In this document: positions 27,478 to 37,943 of the stretch, one piece after another
How positions within the stretch are numbered: the first letter of the stretch is position 1
Layout: each line of letters starts with the position of its first letter
Assembly (NCBI RefSeq): GCF_000196235.1
Contig: NC_008541.1
Coordinates: forward strand, 3,100,001 to 3,164,000
DNA from: Arthrobacter sp. FB24
GTDB lineage: Bacteria; Actinomycetota; Actinomycetes; Actinomycetales; Micrococcaceae
Reading direction: 5' to 3'
DNA length: 64,000 nucleotides
The notes under the pieces: model-generated
What the model saw: the letters and a program-made list of their open reading frames with translations, nothing else
Told to the model about the DNA's origin: nothing
Database searches by the model: none
Program-made: the position numbers and the translations under genes

Positions 27478-28677
27478 TCAGTAAACCGGCTTGCCCGGCT
27501 CCACTTCGCGCACCCAGGCCAGGATGCCGCCATCGAGATGGCTGACCCGCTGGTAGCCCGCCTTTTGGGCCGCGGCCAGGACCGCTGCGGAACGTGTCCC
27601 GGCCTTGCAGTGGAAAACGATGTCCTTGTCCTGGGGCAGCTCCGCCCAGGCCTCCCCCGCCAGGATCCTCCCCTGCGGGATGAGGACGGACCCGTCAATC
27701 CTGACGATGTCGTGCTCACCCGGCTCCCGGACGTCCACGAGGTCAAAGTCCTTCAGCCCCGCTTTGCGCGAAGCCAGCATGGTGGCCAGCTGCGTGGCCG
27801 TAACAGTGTTCTCTTTGGCCGCGGCCGGCTCCGGTACTATTCCGCAGAACGCCTCGTAGTCAGTGAGTTCCGTGACGCGTTCGGCCGCCGGATCCCGTGC
27901 CACTTTGATCTCCCGCCAGCTGCCGCCGAGGGCGTCGAACAGCGCGACGCGGCCCAGCAGGGACCGCCCGACGCCGGTGATCAGTTTGACCGCTTCGGTC
28001 ACCATGAGCGAGCCTACGGCGGCGCACAGCATCCCGAACACGCCGCCTTCGCCGCAGGACGGCACCGAGCCGGCCGGCGGTGCCTCCGGGTAGAGGTCGC
28101 GGTACGTCGGGCCGTGCTCTTCCCAGAACACGCTCACCTGGCCGTCGAAGCGGAAGATGGAGCCCCAGACATAGGGTTTGCCGAGAATGGCGGCGGCGTC
28201 GTTTACCAGGTAGCGCGTGGCGAAATTGTCTGCGCCGTCCAGGATGAGGTCGTAGCCCGCGAACAGCTCCAGCGCGTTCGAGGCGTCGAGCCGCACGTTG
28301 TGGAGCCGGACGTCCACCAAGGGGTTCAGCGCGGCAATGGAGTCGCGTGCCGACTCGATCTTGGACCGGCCCACGTCCGCAACGCCGTGGATGACCTGGC
28401 GCTGCAGATTACTCAGGTCAACGGCGTCGTCGTCGACGATTCCCAAGGTTCCCACCCCTGCGGCGGCAAGGTAGAGGAGGGCCGGCGAGCCCAGGCCGCC
28501 GGCACCGATGACCAGGACCTTGGCGTTCTTGAGCCTGCGTTGGCCCAGCGCGCCGATCTCCGGAATGATGAGGTGGCGGGAGTAGCGCTCCACCTCTTCG
28601 GCGGTCAGGGCATCCGCCGGTTCCACGAGCGGATCCAGGGTTGCGGGGACAGCAGTTGCGGTGAACGTGGAAGCCAT
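27478..28677 (-). CDS. moeZ: MoeZ-type adenylyltransferase/sulfurtransferase (ThiF-MoeB plus rhodanese)
   Basis: A 399-residue two-domain protein. The E1-like domain has VLVIGAGGLGSPALLYLA near residue 45 and DLSNLQRQVIHG. The rhodanese domain's active loop is CKAGTRS near residue 360. It activates C-terminal GG carrier proteins and gives them sulfur. The first zinc CxxC of MoeB is replaced (GPTYRDLYPE), as in mycobacterial MoeZ. ThiS, about 3 kb away, is a likely client besides MoaD and CysO-type carriers. TACATT lies six bases before the ATG, so it is probably leaderless. Confidence 0.92.
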   Translation of the reverse strand: MASTFTATAVPATLDPLVEPADALTAEEVERYSRHLIIPEIGALGQRRLKNAKVLVIGAGGLGSPALLYLAAAGVGTLGIVDDDAVDLSNLQRQVIHGVADVGRSKIESARDSIAALNPLVDVRLHNVRLDASNALELFAGYDLILDGADNFATRYLVNDAAAILGKPYVWGSIFRFDGQVSVFWEEHGPTYRDLYPEAPPAGSVPSCGEGGVFGMLCAAVGSLMVTEAVKLITGVGRSLLGRVALFDALGGSWREIKVARDPAAERVTELTDYEAFCGIVPEPAAAKENTVTATQLATMLASRKAGLKDFDLVDVREPGEHDIVRIDGSVLIPQGRILAGEAWAELPQDKDIVFHCKAGTRSAAVLAAAQKAGYQRVSHLDGGILAWVREVEPGKPVY

Positions 28678-28743
28678 ACTTCAATGTATGCCCGAAGATG
28701 CCGCAAGGTCATATTACCCGCGCGTAAAGTGTAGGTAACTGCA

Positions 28744-29430
28744 ATGGAAAGAAGGCCAACAGTGGTTCATCATGCACCGGTTGATCGGACACAGGCCGGG
28801 AAGGCAGCCGCGGGACAAGCGCGGGCCGGCGGTGCGCGTTCGGCGCGGCTCCCGCGTGACGAACGACGCGCCCAGTTGCTGGCGGCCGCCCAGGAAGTCT
28901 TTGTGGCCAATGGATACCACGGCGCCGCCATGGACGAGATCGCTGAGACGGCCCATGTCAGCAAACCGGTGCTGTACCAGCACTTCCCTTCCAAACGCGA
29001 GCTCTACCTCGCCCTGCTGGACAGCCACCTCAGTGCCCTGACCGAGCTTATGATGGGCGCACTGAATTCCACCGATGACAACGATGAGCGCGTCCAGGCG
29101 GTCATGCGCGCCTACTATCACTTCATTGCCAGCGATGACCAGGCGCACCGCCTGGTGTTTGAATCGGACCTGATCAATGACGCCGACGTCAGTTCCAGGC
29201 TCGAAACATTCAACAAGACGTTTGCCGACGCCATCGCGCGGGTCATCGCCGAGGACACGAAGCTCCCCATGCTGGAGGCCCAGTTGCTGGGTCGCGGACT
29301 CGCCGGCATGGCGCAGGTCAGTGCGCGCTACTGGCTTGAAACCGACGGAAACCTGGACCTCGATGTGGCCAGCGACCTGATCTATCGTTTAGCTTGGCGC
29401 GGAATCTCGCGCTTTCCCAAGGAAACCTAG
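28744..29430 (+). CDS. TetR-family transcriptional regulator
   Basis: A 228-residue regulator. The helix-turn-helix is near residues 35-80 (AAQEVFVANGYHGAAMDEIA then HVSKPVLYQHFPSKREL). The C-terminal ligand domain ends FPKET. The first 30 residues are basic and disordered. TAGGTA ends seven bases before the ATG, compatible with a leaderless start. It is divergent from moeZ and precedes the DUF3107 gene, an order I recall from mycobacteria (Rv3208-Rv3208A). Target and ligand unknown. Confidence 0.88.
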   Translation: MERRPTVVHHAPVDRTQAGKAAAGQARAGGARSARLPRDERRAQLLAAAQEVFVANGYHGAAMDEIAETAHVSKPVLYQHFPSKRELYLALLDSHLSALTELMMGALNSTDDNDERVQAVMRAYYHFIASDDQAHRLVFESDLINDADVSSRLETFNKTFADAIARVIAEDTKLPMLEAQLLGRGLAGMAQVSARYWLETDGNLDLDVASDLIYRLAWRGISRFPKET

Positions 29431-29481
29431 ACTACAAATAGAGAACACCTTTAGAACTTTGATTGGCTGGGAGGCCTCGCT

Positions 29482-29706
29482 GTGGAAGTAAAGATCGGCA
29501 TTCAGAATATTGGCCGCGAAATTGTGATGGAATCGGCTCAGGATGCTGACGCGGTAGCAAAGCTCGTCGAGGAATCCATTACCAAGGGCGCCGAACTGCG
29601 CCTGACTGACGAAAAGGGCCGTGTGATCATCATTCCCGCCAACGTCCTGGGTTACGTGGAGATCGGCGCCGAGGAAGCCCGCCGCGTCGGTTTCGGCCAA
29701 CTCTAG
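29482..29706 (+). CDS. DUF3107 small conserved actinobacterial protein
   Basis: A 74-residue ATP-independent-looking protein (MEVKIGIQNIGREIVMES at its start) of the DUF3107 family, known as TB9.4 in mycobacteria. Function not established. GTG start with GGGAGG seven bases upstream. It follows the TetR gene by 51 bp and precedes a small membrane protein gene, so the three are probably co-transcribed. Confidence 0.88.
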   Translation: MEVKIGIQNIGREIVMESAQDADAVAKLVEESITKGAELRLTDEKGRVIIIPANVLGYVEIGAEEARRVGFGQL

Positions 29707-29754
29707 GCCGCCGCTTCACCTGTCCGAAACGCCCTGCAGCAAGGAGTTCGCTGA

Positions 29755-30057
29755 ATGCTTTCCCTGGTAATCGTGGCCCTCGTGACTGTGGCCGCAGGCT
29801 TTGTTGTCTGGGCCAACGACAGGCGGCATGCCAAGTACGGCATCGGCATGCCTGCAGGGGTGGCCACTGCGGTGGGGATGCTCAGCTGGATCATCTTCAT
29901 GGCAGCAGGGCTTGGTTACCAGCCCGGCCTGACGTGGATTCCGTGGGTGCTGCCCATGGTCCTGGGCACCGGGGCGGCTCTCGCCGCCGCGGTGTACCTG
30001 GGCCGGAAGCGTGCCCTGCATGATACGAAAGAGCTCACCGCCGCGCTGCGGCTCTAA
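29755..30057 (+). CDS. Small membrane protein, three hydrophobic segments
   Basis: A 100-residue protein, no named family recognised. Hydrophobic segments are near residues 1-18, 33-52 and 62-82, with a basic GRKRAL tail facing the cytoplasm. AAGGAG sits eight bases before the ATG. Its stop codon shares bases with the stop of the converging pterin dehydratase gene. Confidence 0.75.
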   Translation: MLSLVIVALVTVAAGFVVWANDRRHAKYGIGMPAGVATAVGMLSWIIFMAAGLGYQPGLTWIPWVLPMVLGTGAALAAAVYLGRKRALHDTKELTAALRL

Positions 30058-30407
30058 CTACGTGAGGCGCCGGGCGGGGGGTATTTGCCGGGCTCCGCGG
30101 AGGCCGACACAGCGGCGGCCGCCCGGCTGACGGCCGCGGCTGCGGCGATGTCACGCCCTGTCACCCGTGTGCCGGCGTCATGTGAGCTGAAGCGGATGAA
30201 CACCCTGTTGTACCGCCAGTCCAGATCGGGGTGGTGGTTTTGTTCCTCAGCCAGGCGCCCGACGGCGGCAATCAGCTCAAGCGCAGCGGCCGCCGTCGGC
30301 GCCTTGAAGACGGTCACCAGAGCACCCGGCTGGTAGAGCCAGTCGGAAAGTTCCGTGAGTGCGGCGTCAATCTGGGTTTGGGTAAGAATATCTTCCGTGC
30401 CGGTCAT
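30054..30407 (-). CDS. Pterin-4a-carbinolamine dehydratase (PCD/DCoH) family protein
   Basis: A 117-residue protein with the family motif EQNHHPDLDWRYNRVFIRFS, carrying the catalytic His pair, and a later DAGTRVTGRD. It recycles 4a-hydroxytetrahydrobiopterin in organisms with aromatic hydroxylases; its role here is uncertain because no hydroxylase is nearby. AAGGAG lies six bases before the ATG. It starts 23 bp after thiG and may be the last gene of the thiO-thiS-thiG transcript. Confidence 0.88.
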   Translation of the reverse strand: MTGTEDILTQTQIDAALTELSDWLYQPGALVTVFKAPTAAAALELIAAVGRLAEEQNHHPDLDWRYNRVFIRFSSHDAGTRVTGRDIAAAAAVSRAAAAVSASAEPGKYPPPGASRS

Positions 30408-30430
30408 CAGTGGCTCCTTGGATGGTCCGC

Positions 30431-32837
<2,407 letters not shown>

Positions 32838-32844
32838 TGTCATC

Positions 32845-32945
32845 CTTCCCTACGCCGGTACTAACCGGATCAGGTCAAGCGGTCGGCTCTGACGCCCTCT
32901 CAGCCCTGCAGCTTTGTGACAGCTGCGGCGGGCTCCCGCGGTACT
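32845..32945 (-). promoter_or_regulatory. TPP riboswitch (THI element) controlling thiO-thiS-thiG
   Basis: Read on the minus strand it has every conserved piece: GGGAGCCC, then GGGCTGAGA, then TTGACCTGATCCGGTTAGTA and CCGGCGTAGGGAA. Thiamine pyrophosphate binding shuts off the genes. The aptamer's 3' end contains the thiO ribosome site and lies only bases from the start codon, which points to control of translation initiation rather than termination. Confidence 0.96.
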
Positions 32946-32963
32946 CCCCCAGTTTAGGGGAAC

Positions 32964-32969
32964 TAGGCT
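32964..32969 (+). promoter_or_regulatory. -10 hexamer TAGGCT for leaderless thiE
   Basis: Ends seven bases before ATG 32976. A leaderless thiE would escape the riboswitch that controls the divergent thiO genes. Confidence 0.45.
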
Positions 32970-32975
32970 TGTGCC

Positions 32976-33689
32976 ATGACCGAGCAAGCTCTCCTTACTG
33001 ATGCCCGCCTGTACCTCTGCACTGATGCCCGCACGGACCGCGGCGATTTTGCCGACTTCGTTGATGCCGCCTACGCAGGCGGCGTGGACATCATCCAGCT
33101 CCGCGACAAGGGCCTGGAAGCGGCCGAGGAGCTCGAGCTGCTCGAAGTACTGGAAACCGCGGCCCGCCGCCATGGCCGGCTGTGGTCGGTCAACGACCGC
33201 GCGGACATCGCCTCGCTCTCCGGCGCCCCGGTGCTTCATGTAGGGCAGAAGGACCTCCCCCTGGCGTCCGCCCGGAAGTTCCTCGGCGGTGAAGCCGTGA
33301 TCGGCCTGTCCACGCACAGCCACGGGCAGATCGATGCCGCCATCGCCGCATCCCGTGGTGCGGGAGGCCTGGATTATTTCTGCGTCGGGCCGGTGTGGGC
33401 CACTCCCACGAAGCCGGGCCGTGCCGCCGTCGGCCTCGAACTGGTCCGCTATGCGGCGGAAGCCGCCGGCAAAACGACCGCCAAAACAACTGGCGGCGCT
33501 GCGGGGCCAACGGTTGACGGGCCGCGCCTGCCGTGGTTCGCCATCGGCGGCATCGACCTGGGCAACGTAGAACAGGTGGCGGCTGCAGGAGCGGAGCGGA
33601 TCGTGGTGGTCCGCGCCATCACCGAGGCCGACGACCCCGCCGCGGCCGCGAGGTCGCTGCTGGCGGCACTCGACGCCGGCGCATCCTGA
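32976..33689 (+). CDS. thiE: Thiamine-phosphate synthase
   Basis: A 237-residue TIM-barrel enzyme joining thiazole phosphate and HMP pyrophosphate. It shows [50 protein letters not shown] and [11 protein letters not shown], all ThiE landmarks. A Thr/Lys-rich insertion near residues 165-178 is unusual but short. It is divergent from thiO and converges with the ferritin-like gene with no gap (33689/33690). Confidence 0.95.
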   Translation: MTEQALLTDARLYLCTDARTDRGDFADFVDAAYAGGVDIIQLRDKGLEAAEELELLEVLETAARRHGRLWSVNDRADIASLSGAPVLHVGQKDLPLASARKFLGGEAVIGLSTHSHGQIDAAIAASRGAGGLDYFCVGPVWATPTKPGRAAVGLELVRYAAEAAGKTTAKTTGGAAGPTVDGPRLPWFAIGGIDLGNVEQVAAAGAERIVVVRAITEADDPAAAARSLLAALDAGAS

Positions 33690-34364
33690 CTATCCGGTCA
33701 GGCCGAGCTGCGTCATCCGCTTGGAGTGCTTCTCTGCCAGCCCGGCGATCAGCCCACTGACCAGCTCTTTCGCGGCGGCACTGTCCTCGCCGCCGATCAG
33801 GCTTCCCAGGAACGCATGCTCGTAGCTGACGCGCTGCGCCTGGGTCAGTGCTTCGCCCAGCAGCCGCCTGCCCCATAGGGCAAGCCTCGACGCGAGCCTC
33901 GGATCATCGGCGAGCGCGCTCCTCAGCCGTTCGCGGAGAACTTCCGTTGTCTCGTCGGAGGCCTGGATCTGTTCGATGACGTCCCGCGTTCCGGCATCAA
34001 CATAGCGGGAGATAGCCCGGTAGAAGTCTGCAGAAACCGTATCGATCACGTAGGCCTTCATCAGTGATTCGTACCAGTCGGCCGGGCGCGTCCGTGAATG
34101 GAAATAGTCCACGGCCGCCTGGAACGGCAGCATGGCATCCTCGGCGTCGATCCCCATGGCCTCAAGCCGGGCGCTCACCAGCTCGTAGTGCCGGAACTCC
34201 ACCACGGCAATCCTGCCGAGCACGGCCCGGTCGTGAAGGGTCGGCGAATACCGCGCGTCAGCGGAGAACCTCTCGAAAGCTGACAGCTCGCCGTAGGCCA
34301 TCATTCCGAACAAGTCTGCGACGAAACGGTTGTAGCGAGCGGTGTCAGCCGGGGATGTGCTCAT
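33690..34364 (-). CDS. Ferritin-like-fold protein (MiaE-like), conserved in actinobacteria
   Basis: A 224-residue all-helical protein. Metal-ligand-like motifs are YGELSAFERF near residue 24 and EFRHYE near 56, followed by GEALTQAQRVSYE near 170, consistent with a diiron four-helix bundle as in MiaE-type tRNA hydroxylases or other ferritin-like proteins. Activity is unknown. TAGTCT ends seven bases before the ATG. It sits beside the RNB nuclease and DEAD-box helicase genes; a similar protein precedes rhlE in mycobacteria as far as I recall. Confidence 0.75.
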   Translation of the reverse strand: MSTSPADTARYNRFVADLFGMMAYGELSAFERFSADARYSPTLHDRAVLGRIAVVEFRHYELVSARLEAMGIDAEDAMLPFQAAVDYFHSRTRPADWYESLMKAYVIDTVSADFYRAISRYVDAGTRDVIEQIQASDETTEVLRERLRSALADDPRLASRLALWGRRLLGEALTQAQRVSYEHAFLGSLIGGEDSAAAKELVSGLIAGLAEKHSKRMTQLGLTG

Positions 34365-34370
34365 CGTCCA

Positions 34371-34376
34371 AGACTA
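34371..34376 (-). promoter_or_regulatory. -10 hexamer TAGTCT for leaderless ferritin-like gene
   Basis: Ends seven bases before the ATG at 34364. It faces away from the RNB promoter 17 bp further on. Confidence 0.5.
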
Positions 34377-34392
34377 ATGGCGCAAATGGAGC

Positions 34393-34398
34393 TAACCT
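34393..34398 (+). promoter_or_regulatory. -10 hexamer TAACCT for leaderless RNB gene
   Basis: Ends eight bases before GTG 34406, fixing this GTG over the longer frame from 34064, which would run antisense through the ferritin-like gene. Confidence 0.5.
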
Positions 34399-34405
34399 GA
34401 CTTTC

Positions 34406-35878
34406 GTGTCACATCATCACCTGACTCCAAATGTCCACGAACAGACCAACCGGCTGGCCGAAGCGCTGAACGCGCTGCGCACGGAGTTGGAGCTGCCCGG
34501 GCCCTTCCCTGACGATGTCCTGCGGGATGCGCTGGCGGCCATCGCGGAACATAAGATGCCTGACCTGGACCTCACCGATGTGGGCTTTGTGACCATCGAT
34601 CCCCCGTCTTCCACTGACCTGGACCAAGCCCTCTTCATCGAACGGTCAGGCGACGGGTACAAGGTTTTCTATGCCATCGCCGACGTGCCGTCCTTTGTGG
34701 CACCGGGCGGTGCGCTCGACGCCGAGACGCGCCGCCGGGGGCAGACGTTCTACGCCCCGGACGGTCGGATTCCGCTGCACCCGGAGGTCATCAGCGAGCA
34801 GGCCGGCAGCCTGCTTGCCGGCCAGTTGTGCGCCGCCTTCGTGTGGGAGTTCGACCTGGATGCGGCGGCCCAAGTGGTGTCGGTGCTGGTGCGCCGGGCC
34901 AGGATCCGGAGCCGGGCGAAGCTCACCTATAAGGGAGTCCAGGCCGAGCTGGATTCCGGCAGTGCCGCCCCCGTCCTCCTGCTCCTGAGGGAGGTAGGGA
35001 TCAAGCGCGTGGAACTTGAGCGGCTCCGCGGCGGCGCCAGCCTCAACATGCCGGAACAGGAAATCGAACAGCTGCCCGACGGCGGCTACCGCATCGTGGC
35101 GGCTCCGCCCCTCCCCGTGGAGGACTGGAATGCGCAGATCTCCCTCATGACCGGCATGGCTGCGGCTGACCTTATGCTCGAAGGCAAGGTCGGGATCCTG
35201 CGTACCATGCCCGCCCCCGACGAACGGTCGCTCCTTCATTTCAAGCGGCAGACAAACGCGCTCGGAAAGCCGTGGGACGGCGAGGCGAGCTACGGCGAGT
35301 ACCTGCGCTCCCTTGACCCCACCGACCCCCGGCAGCTGGCCATCCTGCACTCCGCCGGGATGCTGTTCCGGGGCGCCGGTTACACGCCCTTTGACGGCAC
35401 AGTGCCGGAGGACGCCATCCAGTCGGCCATCGGGGCCGCCTATGCACACACCACGGCACCGCTGCGCCGCCTGATCGACCGCTTCGTCCTGGTGATCTGT
35501 GAGGCGCTGAGCAACCGGACCGCGGTTCCCGACTGGGCCCGCGAGGCACTGCCCTCGCTGCCGGAAATCATGGGCGCCTCGGACCAGCTGGCGGCCAGGA
35601 TGGAACGGCTGGCCCTGGATACGGTGGAGGCCGCCCTGCTCGTCAACCACATCGGGCAGGAGTTTGACGCCGTAGTCATCTCCGGGTCGAAACCGGGCAA
35701 GCCCAACGGGAACGGCGGGAACGGGAACGGCAACGGACCGTCCGGCATCATCCAGATCGCAGACCCGGCGGTGACGGCCCGGTGCCCCGGCGAACTCGAA
35801 TCCGGCACCACGGTCCGGGTCAGGCTGATCTCGTCAGACATCCGCACGCGGGTGATCCGGCTTGAGCTGGTGGAGTGA
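34406..35878 (+). CDS. RNB-domain (RNase II/R-like) exoribonuclease
   Basis: A 490-residue protein with the RNB catalytic domain. The metal cluster of RNase II (four Asp) reads D65...D71-L-D73-Q74: three Asp are kept and the last is Gln. Later motifs include QTNALGKPW, AIGAAYAHTTAPLRRLIDRF and a short S1-like C-terminus after a Gly/Asn-rich linker (GNGGNGNGNG). No cold-shock domains precede it, so it is shorter than RNase R. It would degrade RNA 3'-5'. It lies 300 bp ahead of a DEAD-box helicase, a possible functional partner. Confidence 0.88.
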   Translation: MSHHHLTPNVHEQTNRLAEALNALRTELELPGPFPDDVLRDALAAIAEHKMPDLDLTDVGFVTIDPPSSTDLDQALFIERSGDGYKVFYAIADVPSFVAPGGALDAETRRRGQTFYAPDGRIPLHPEVISEQAGSLLAGQLCAAFVWEFDLDAAAQVVSVLVRRARIRSRAKLTYKGVQAELDSGSAAPVLLLLREVGIKRVELERLRGGASLNMPEQEIEQLPDGGYRIVAAPPLPVEDWNAQISLMTGMAAADLMLEGKVGILRTMPAPDERSLLHFKRQTNALGKPWDGEASYGEYLRSLDPTDPRQLAILHSAGMLFRGAGYTPFDGTVPEDAIQSAIGAAYAHTTAPLRRLIDRFVLVICEALSNRTAVPDWAREALPSLPEIMGASDQLAARMERLALDTVEAALLVNHIGQEFDAVVISGSKPGKPNGNGGNGNGNGPSGIIQIADPAVTARCPGELESGTTVRVRLISSDIRTRVIRLELVE

Positions 35879-36177
35879 TTGCCGGCAGATTGCGGACCGC
35901 GTCCGGGGCGTCAGTCGGGGATGGTTGCGGGCAACAGCTAGACTGAGGGGGTAGTAATGGATGCCCGGTCGTTGATTTCCATGATTTTTGAATTCAACAA
36001 GCCCGCCCCTACGCGATCTTGAGATACACCCGCTGGTCCCCAGTGCCAGCATTTAGATAGCCCGCGATCGGCTTCCACTGGATTTGCTTGCGCGCCCGAG
36101 CGTGCTCCGGAACGGCCTCGCGGCCGGCCCCGTTGAGCAAGCAGCGCCAATGCCCAAATGAATAAGGAAACTCCCCT
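35879..36177 (+). other. Long leader region upstream of DEAD-box helicase
   Basis: 299 bp without a gene. TAGACT at 35939-35944 and an AT-rich tract near 35970-36000 are possible promoter parts. The resulting 5' UTR of about 230 bases is long for this leaderless-rich window and fits the long leaders of cold-shock helicase mRNAs, but no specific RNA element was recognised. AAGGAA lies about nine bases before the GTG start. Confidence 0.4.
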
Positions 36178-37935
36178 GTGAGTGAATTGCATACGCACCA
36201 ACTTCTGACCGACGAAACCGGCACTGAAACGATCGAGCCGGAAGAGACCATCATCTCGGACGAAAAGCCGCACGAGATCGAGGAGAAATCGTTCGCGGAC
36301 TACAACGTCCGCGCCGACATCGTCGAGTCCCTGGCCGACGCCGGAATCACCCACCCCTTCCCCATCCAGGCTATGACGCTGCCTGTGGCCCTCGCCGGCC
36401 ACGACATCATCGGCCAGGCCAAGACGGGCACCGGCAAGACCCTGGGCTTCGGCATCCCCGCGCTGCAACGCGTGGTGGGACGCGACGACCCCGGCTTCGA
36501 CAAGCTGGCAGTCCCGGGCGCTCCGCAGGCGCTGGTGATCGTGCCCACCCGCGAGCTCGCCGTCCAGGTTGCCAAGGACCTGGAAAACGCCGCCCGGAAG
36601 CGCAACGCCCGCATTGCCACCATTTACGGCGGCCGCGCCTATGAGCCGCAGGTGGATTCCCTGCAGAAGGGCGTCGAGATCGTTGTCGGCACCCCCGGCC
36701 GCCTGATCGACCTGTACAAGCAGAAGCACCTGAGCTTGAAGAACGTCAAGATCGTCATCCTCGACGAGGCCGACGAAATGTTGGACCTCGGCTTCCTGCC
36801 GGACGTCGAGACACTGATTGCAGGGACCCCCGCCGTCCGCCAGACCCTGCTGTTCTCGGCAACCATGCCCGGCCCGGTCATCGCCATGGCCCGCCGCTAC
36901 ATGACCCAGCCCACGCACATCCGTGCGGCTGATCCGGACGACGAGGGCCTGACCAAGCGCGACATCCGCCAGCTGATCTACCGCGCCCACAGCATGGACA
37001 AGATCGAAGTGGTGGCCCGCATCCTGCAGGCACGCGGCCGTGGCCGCACCATCATCTTCACCAAGACCAAGCGCACCGCCGCCAAGGTGGCCGAAGAACT
37101 GGTGGACCGCGGGTTCGCTGCGGCCGCCATTCACGGCGACCTTGGCCAGGGTGCCCGGGAGCAGGCCCTCCGGGCCTTCCGCAACAACAAGGTTGACGTC
37201 CTGGTGGCCACCGACGTCGCCGCCCGCGGCATCGACGTCGACGACGTCACCCACGTGATCAACTACCAGTGCGTCGAAGACGAAAAGATCTACCTGCACC
37301 GCGTGGGCCGCACCGGCCGCGCCGGCAACAAGGGTACCGCCGTGACCTTCGTCGACTGGGACGACATGCCCCGCTGGGGCCTGATCAACAAGGCGCTGGG
37401 GCTCAGCGTGCCGGAACCGGTGGAGACCTATTCCTCGTCCCCGCACCTCTACGAAGAGCTGGACATTCCGGAAGGCACCAAGGGCCGCCTGCCCCGCGAC
37501 AAGCGCGTACTCGCCGGCGTCGACGCCGAGGTCCTGGAGGACCTGGGCGAGACCGGCAAGAAGACCGGGCGCGGCAGCGCACGGGACGGCGGCCGCGACA
37601 CCGCCCGCGGCGGAAGCACCGGCGGTGGACGCGACAGCGGCCGCTCCGGCGGACGCGATTCCCGCCGCAGCGAGGCCGGGAGCAGCAGGGACAGCTCCGG
37701 ACGCGAGGGCGCACGTTCAGGTGAGCGCCGCCGTCGTTCTTCCGACAACACTGCGGCAGCCGTTCCGGCGGCCGACGCAGCCCCCGTGGCAGCAGCGCCC
37801 GCTTCAGCGCCGGCGGAGGTCGACCGGGCAACCCGCGCCCGCCGCCGCACCCGCACGCGCCGCCGCAACGGCGAAGTGGTGGGCGGCGGAAACGCAGCCC
37901 AGGACGGCGCACAACACGGCAACACTGAGGCCTAA
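36178..37935 (+). CDS. DEAD-box ATP-dependent RNA helicase
   Basis: A 585-residue RhlE/CsdA-like helicase. Q-motif FPIQAMTLP, Walker A AKTGTGKT (residues 81-88), PTRELAVQ, DEAD (about 196-199), SAT, and HRVGRTGRAG are all present. After about residue 455 comes a long Arg/Gly/Ser-rich tail (GRDSGRSGGRDSRR) and a final RRRTRTRRRNG, expected to bind RNA and disordered. It remodels RNA or ribosome intermediates. An orphan DNA methyltransferase gene follows eight bp downstream. Mycobacterial rhlE has the same neighbourhood. Confidence 0.95.
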   Translation: MSELHTHQLLTDETGTETIEPEETIISDEKPHEIEEKSFADYNVRADIVESLADAGITHPFPIQAMTLPVALAGHDIIGQAKTGTGKTLGFGIPALQRVVGRDDPGFDKLAVPGAPQALVIVPTRELAVQVAKDLENAARKRNARIATIYGGRAYEPQVDSLQKGVEIVVGTPGRLIDLYKQKHLSLKNVKIVILDEADEMLDLGFLPDVETLIAGTPAVRQTLLFSATMPGPVIAMARRYMTQPTHIRAADPDDEGLTKRDIRQLIYRAHSMDKIEVVARILQARGRGRTIIFTKTKRTAAKVAEELVDRGFAAAAIHGDLGQGAREQALRAFRNNKVDVLVATDVAARGIDVDDVTHVINYQCVEDEKIYLHRVGRTGRAGNKGTAVTFVDWDDMPRWGLINKALGLSVPEPVETYSSSPHLYEELDIPEGTKGRLPRDKRVLAGVDAEVLEDLGETGKKTGRGSARDGGRDTARGGSTGGGRDSGRSGGRDSRRSEAGSSRDSSGREGARSGERRRRSSDNTAAAVPAADAAPVAAAPASAPAEVDRATRARRRTRTRRRNGEVVGGGNAAQDGAQHGNTEA

Positions 37936-37943
37936 ACCCCTCA

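Noticed and set aside
35938..37446. 502-codon open frame antisense to the DEAD-box helicase gene
   Set aside because: Mirrors the helicase codons in the complementary frame; His/Val/Asp-rich product without domains.
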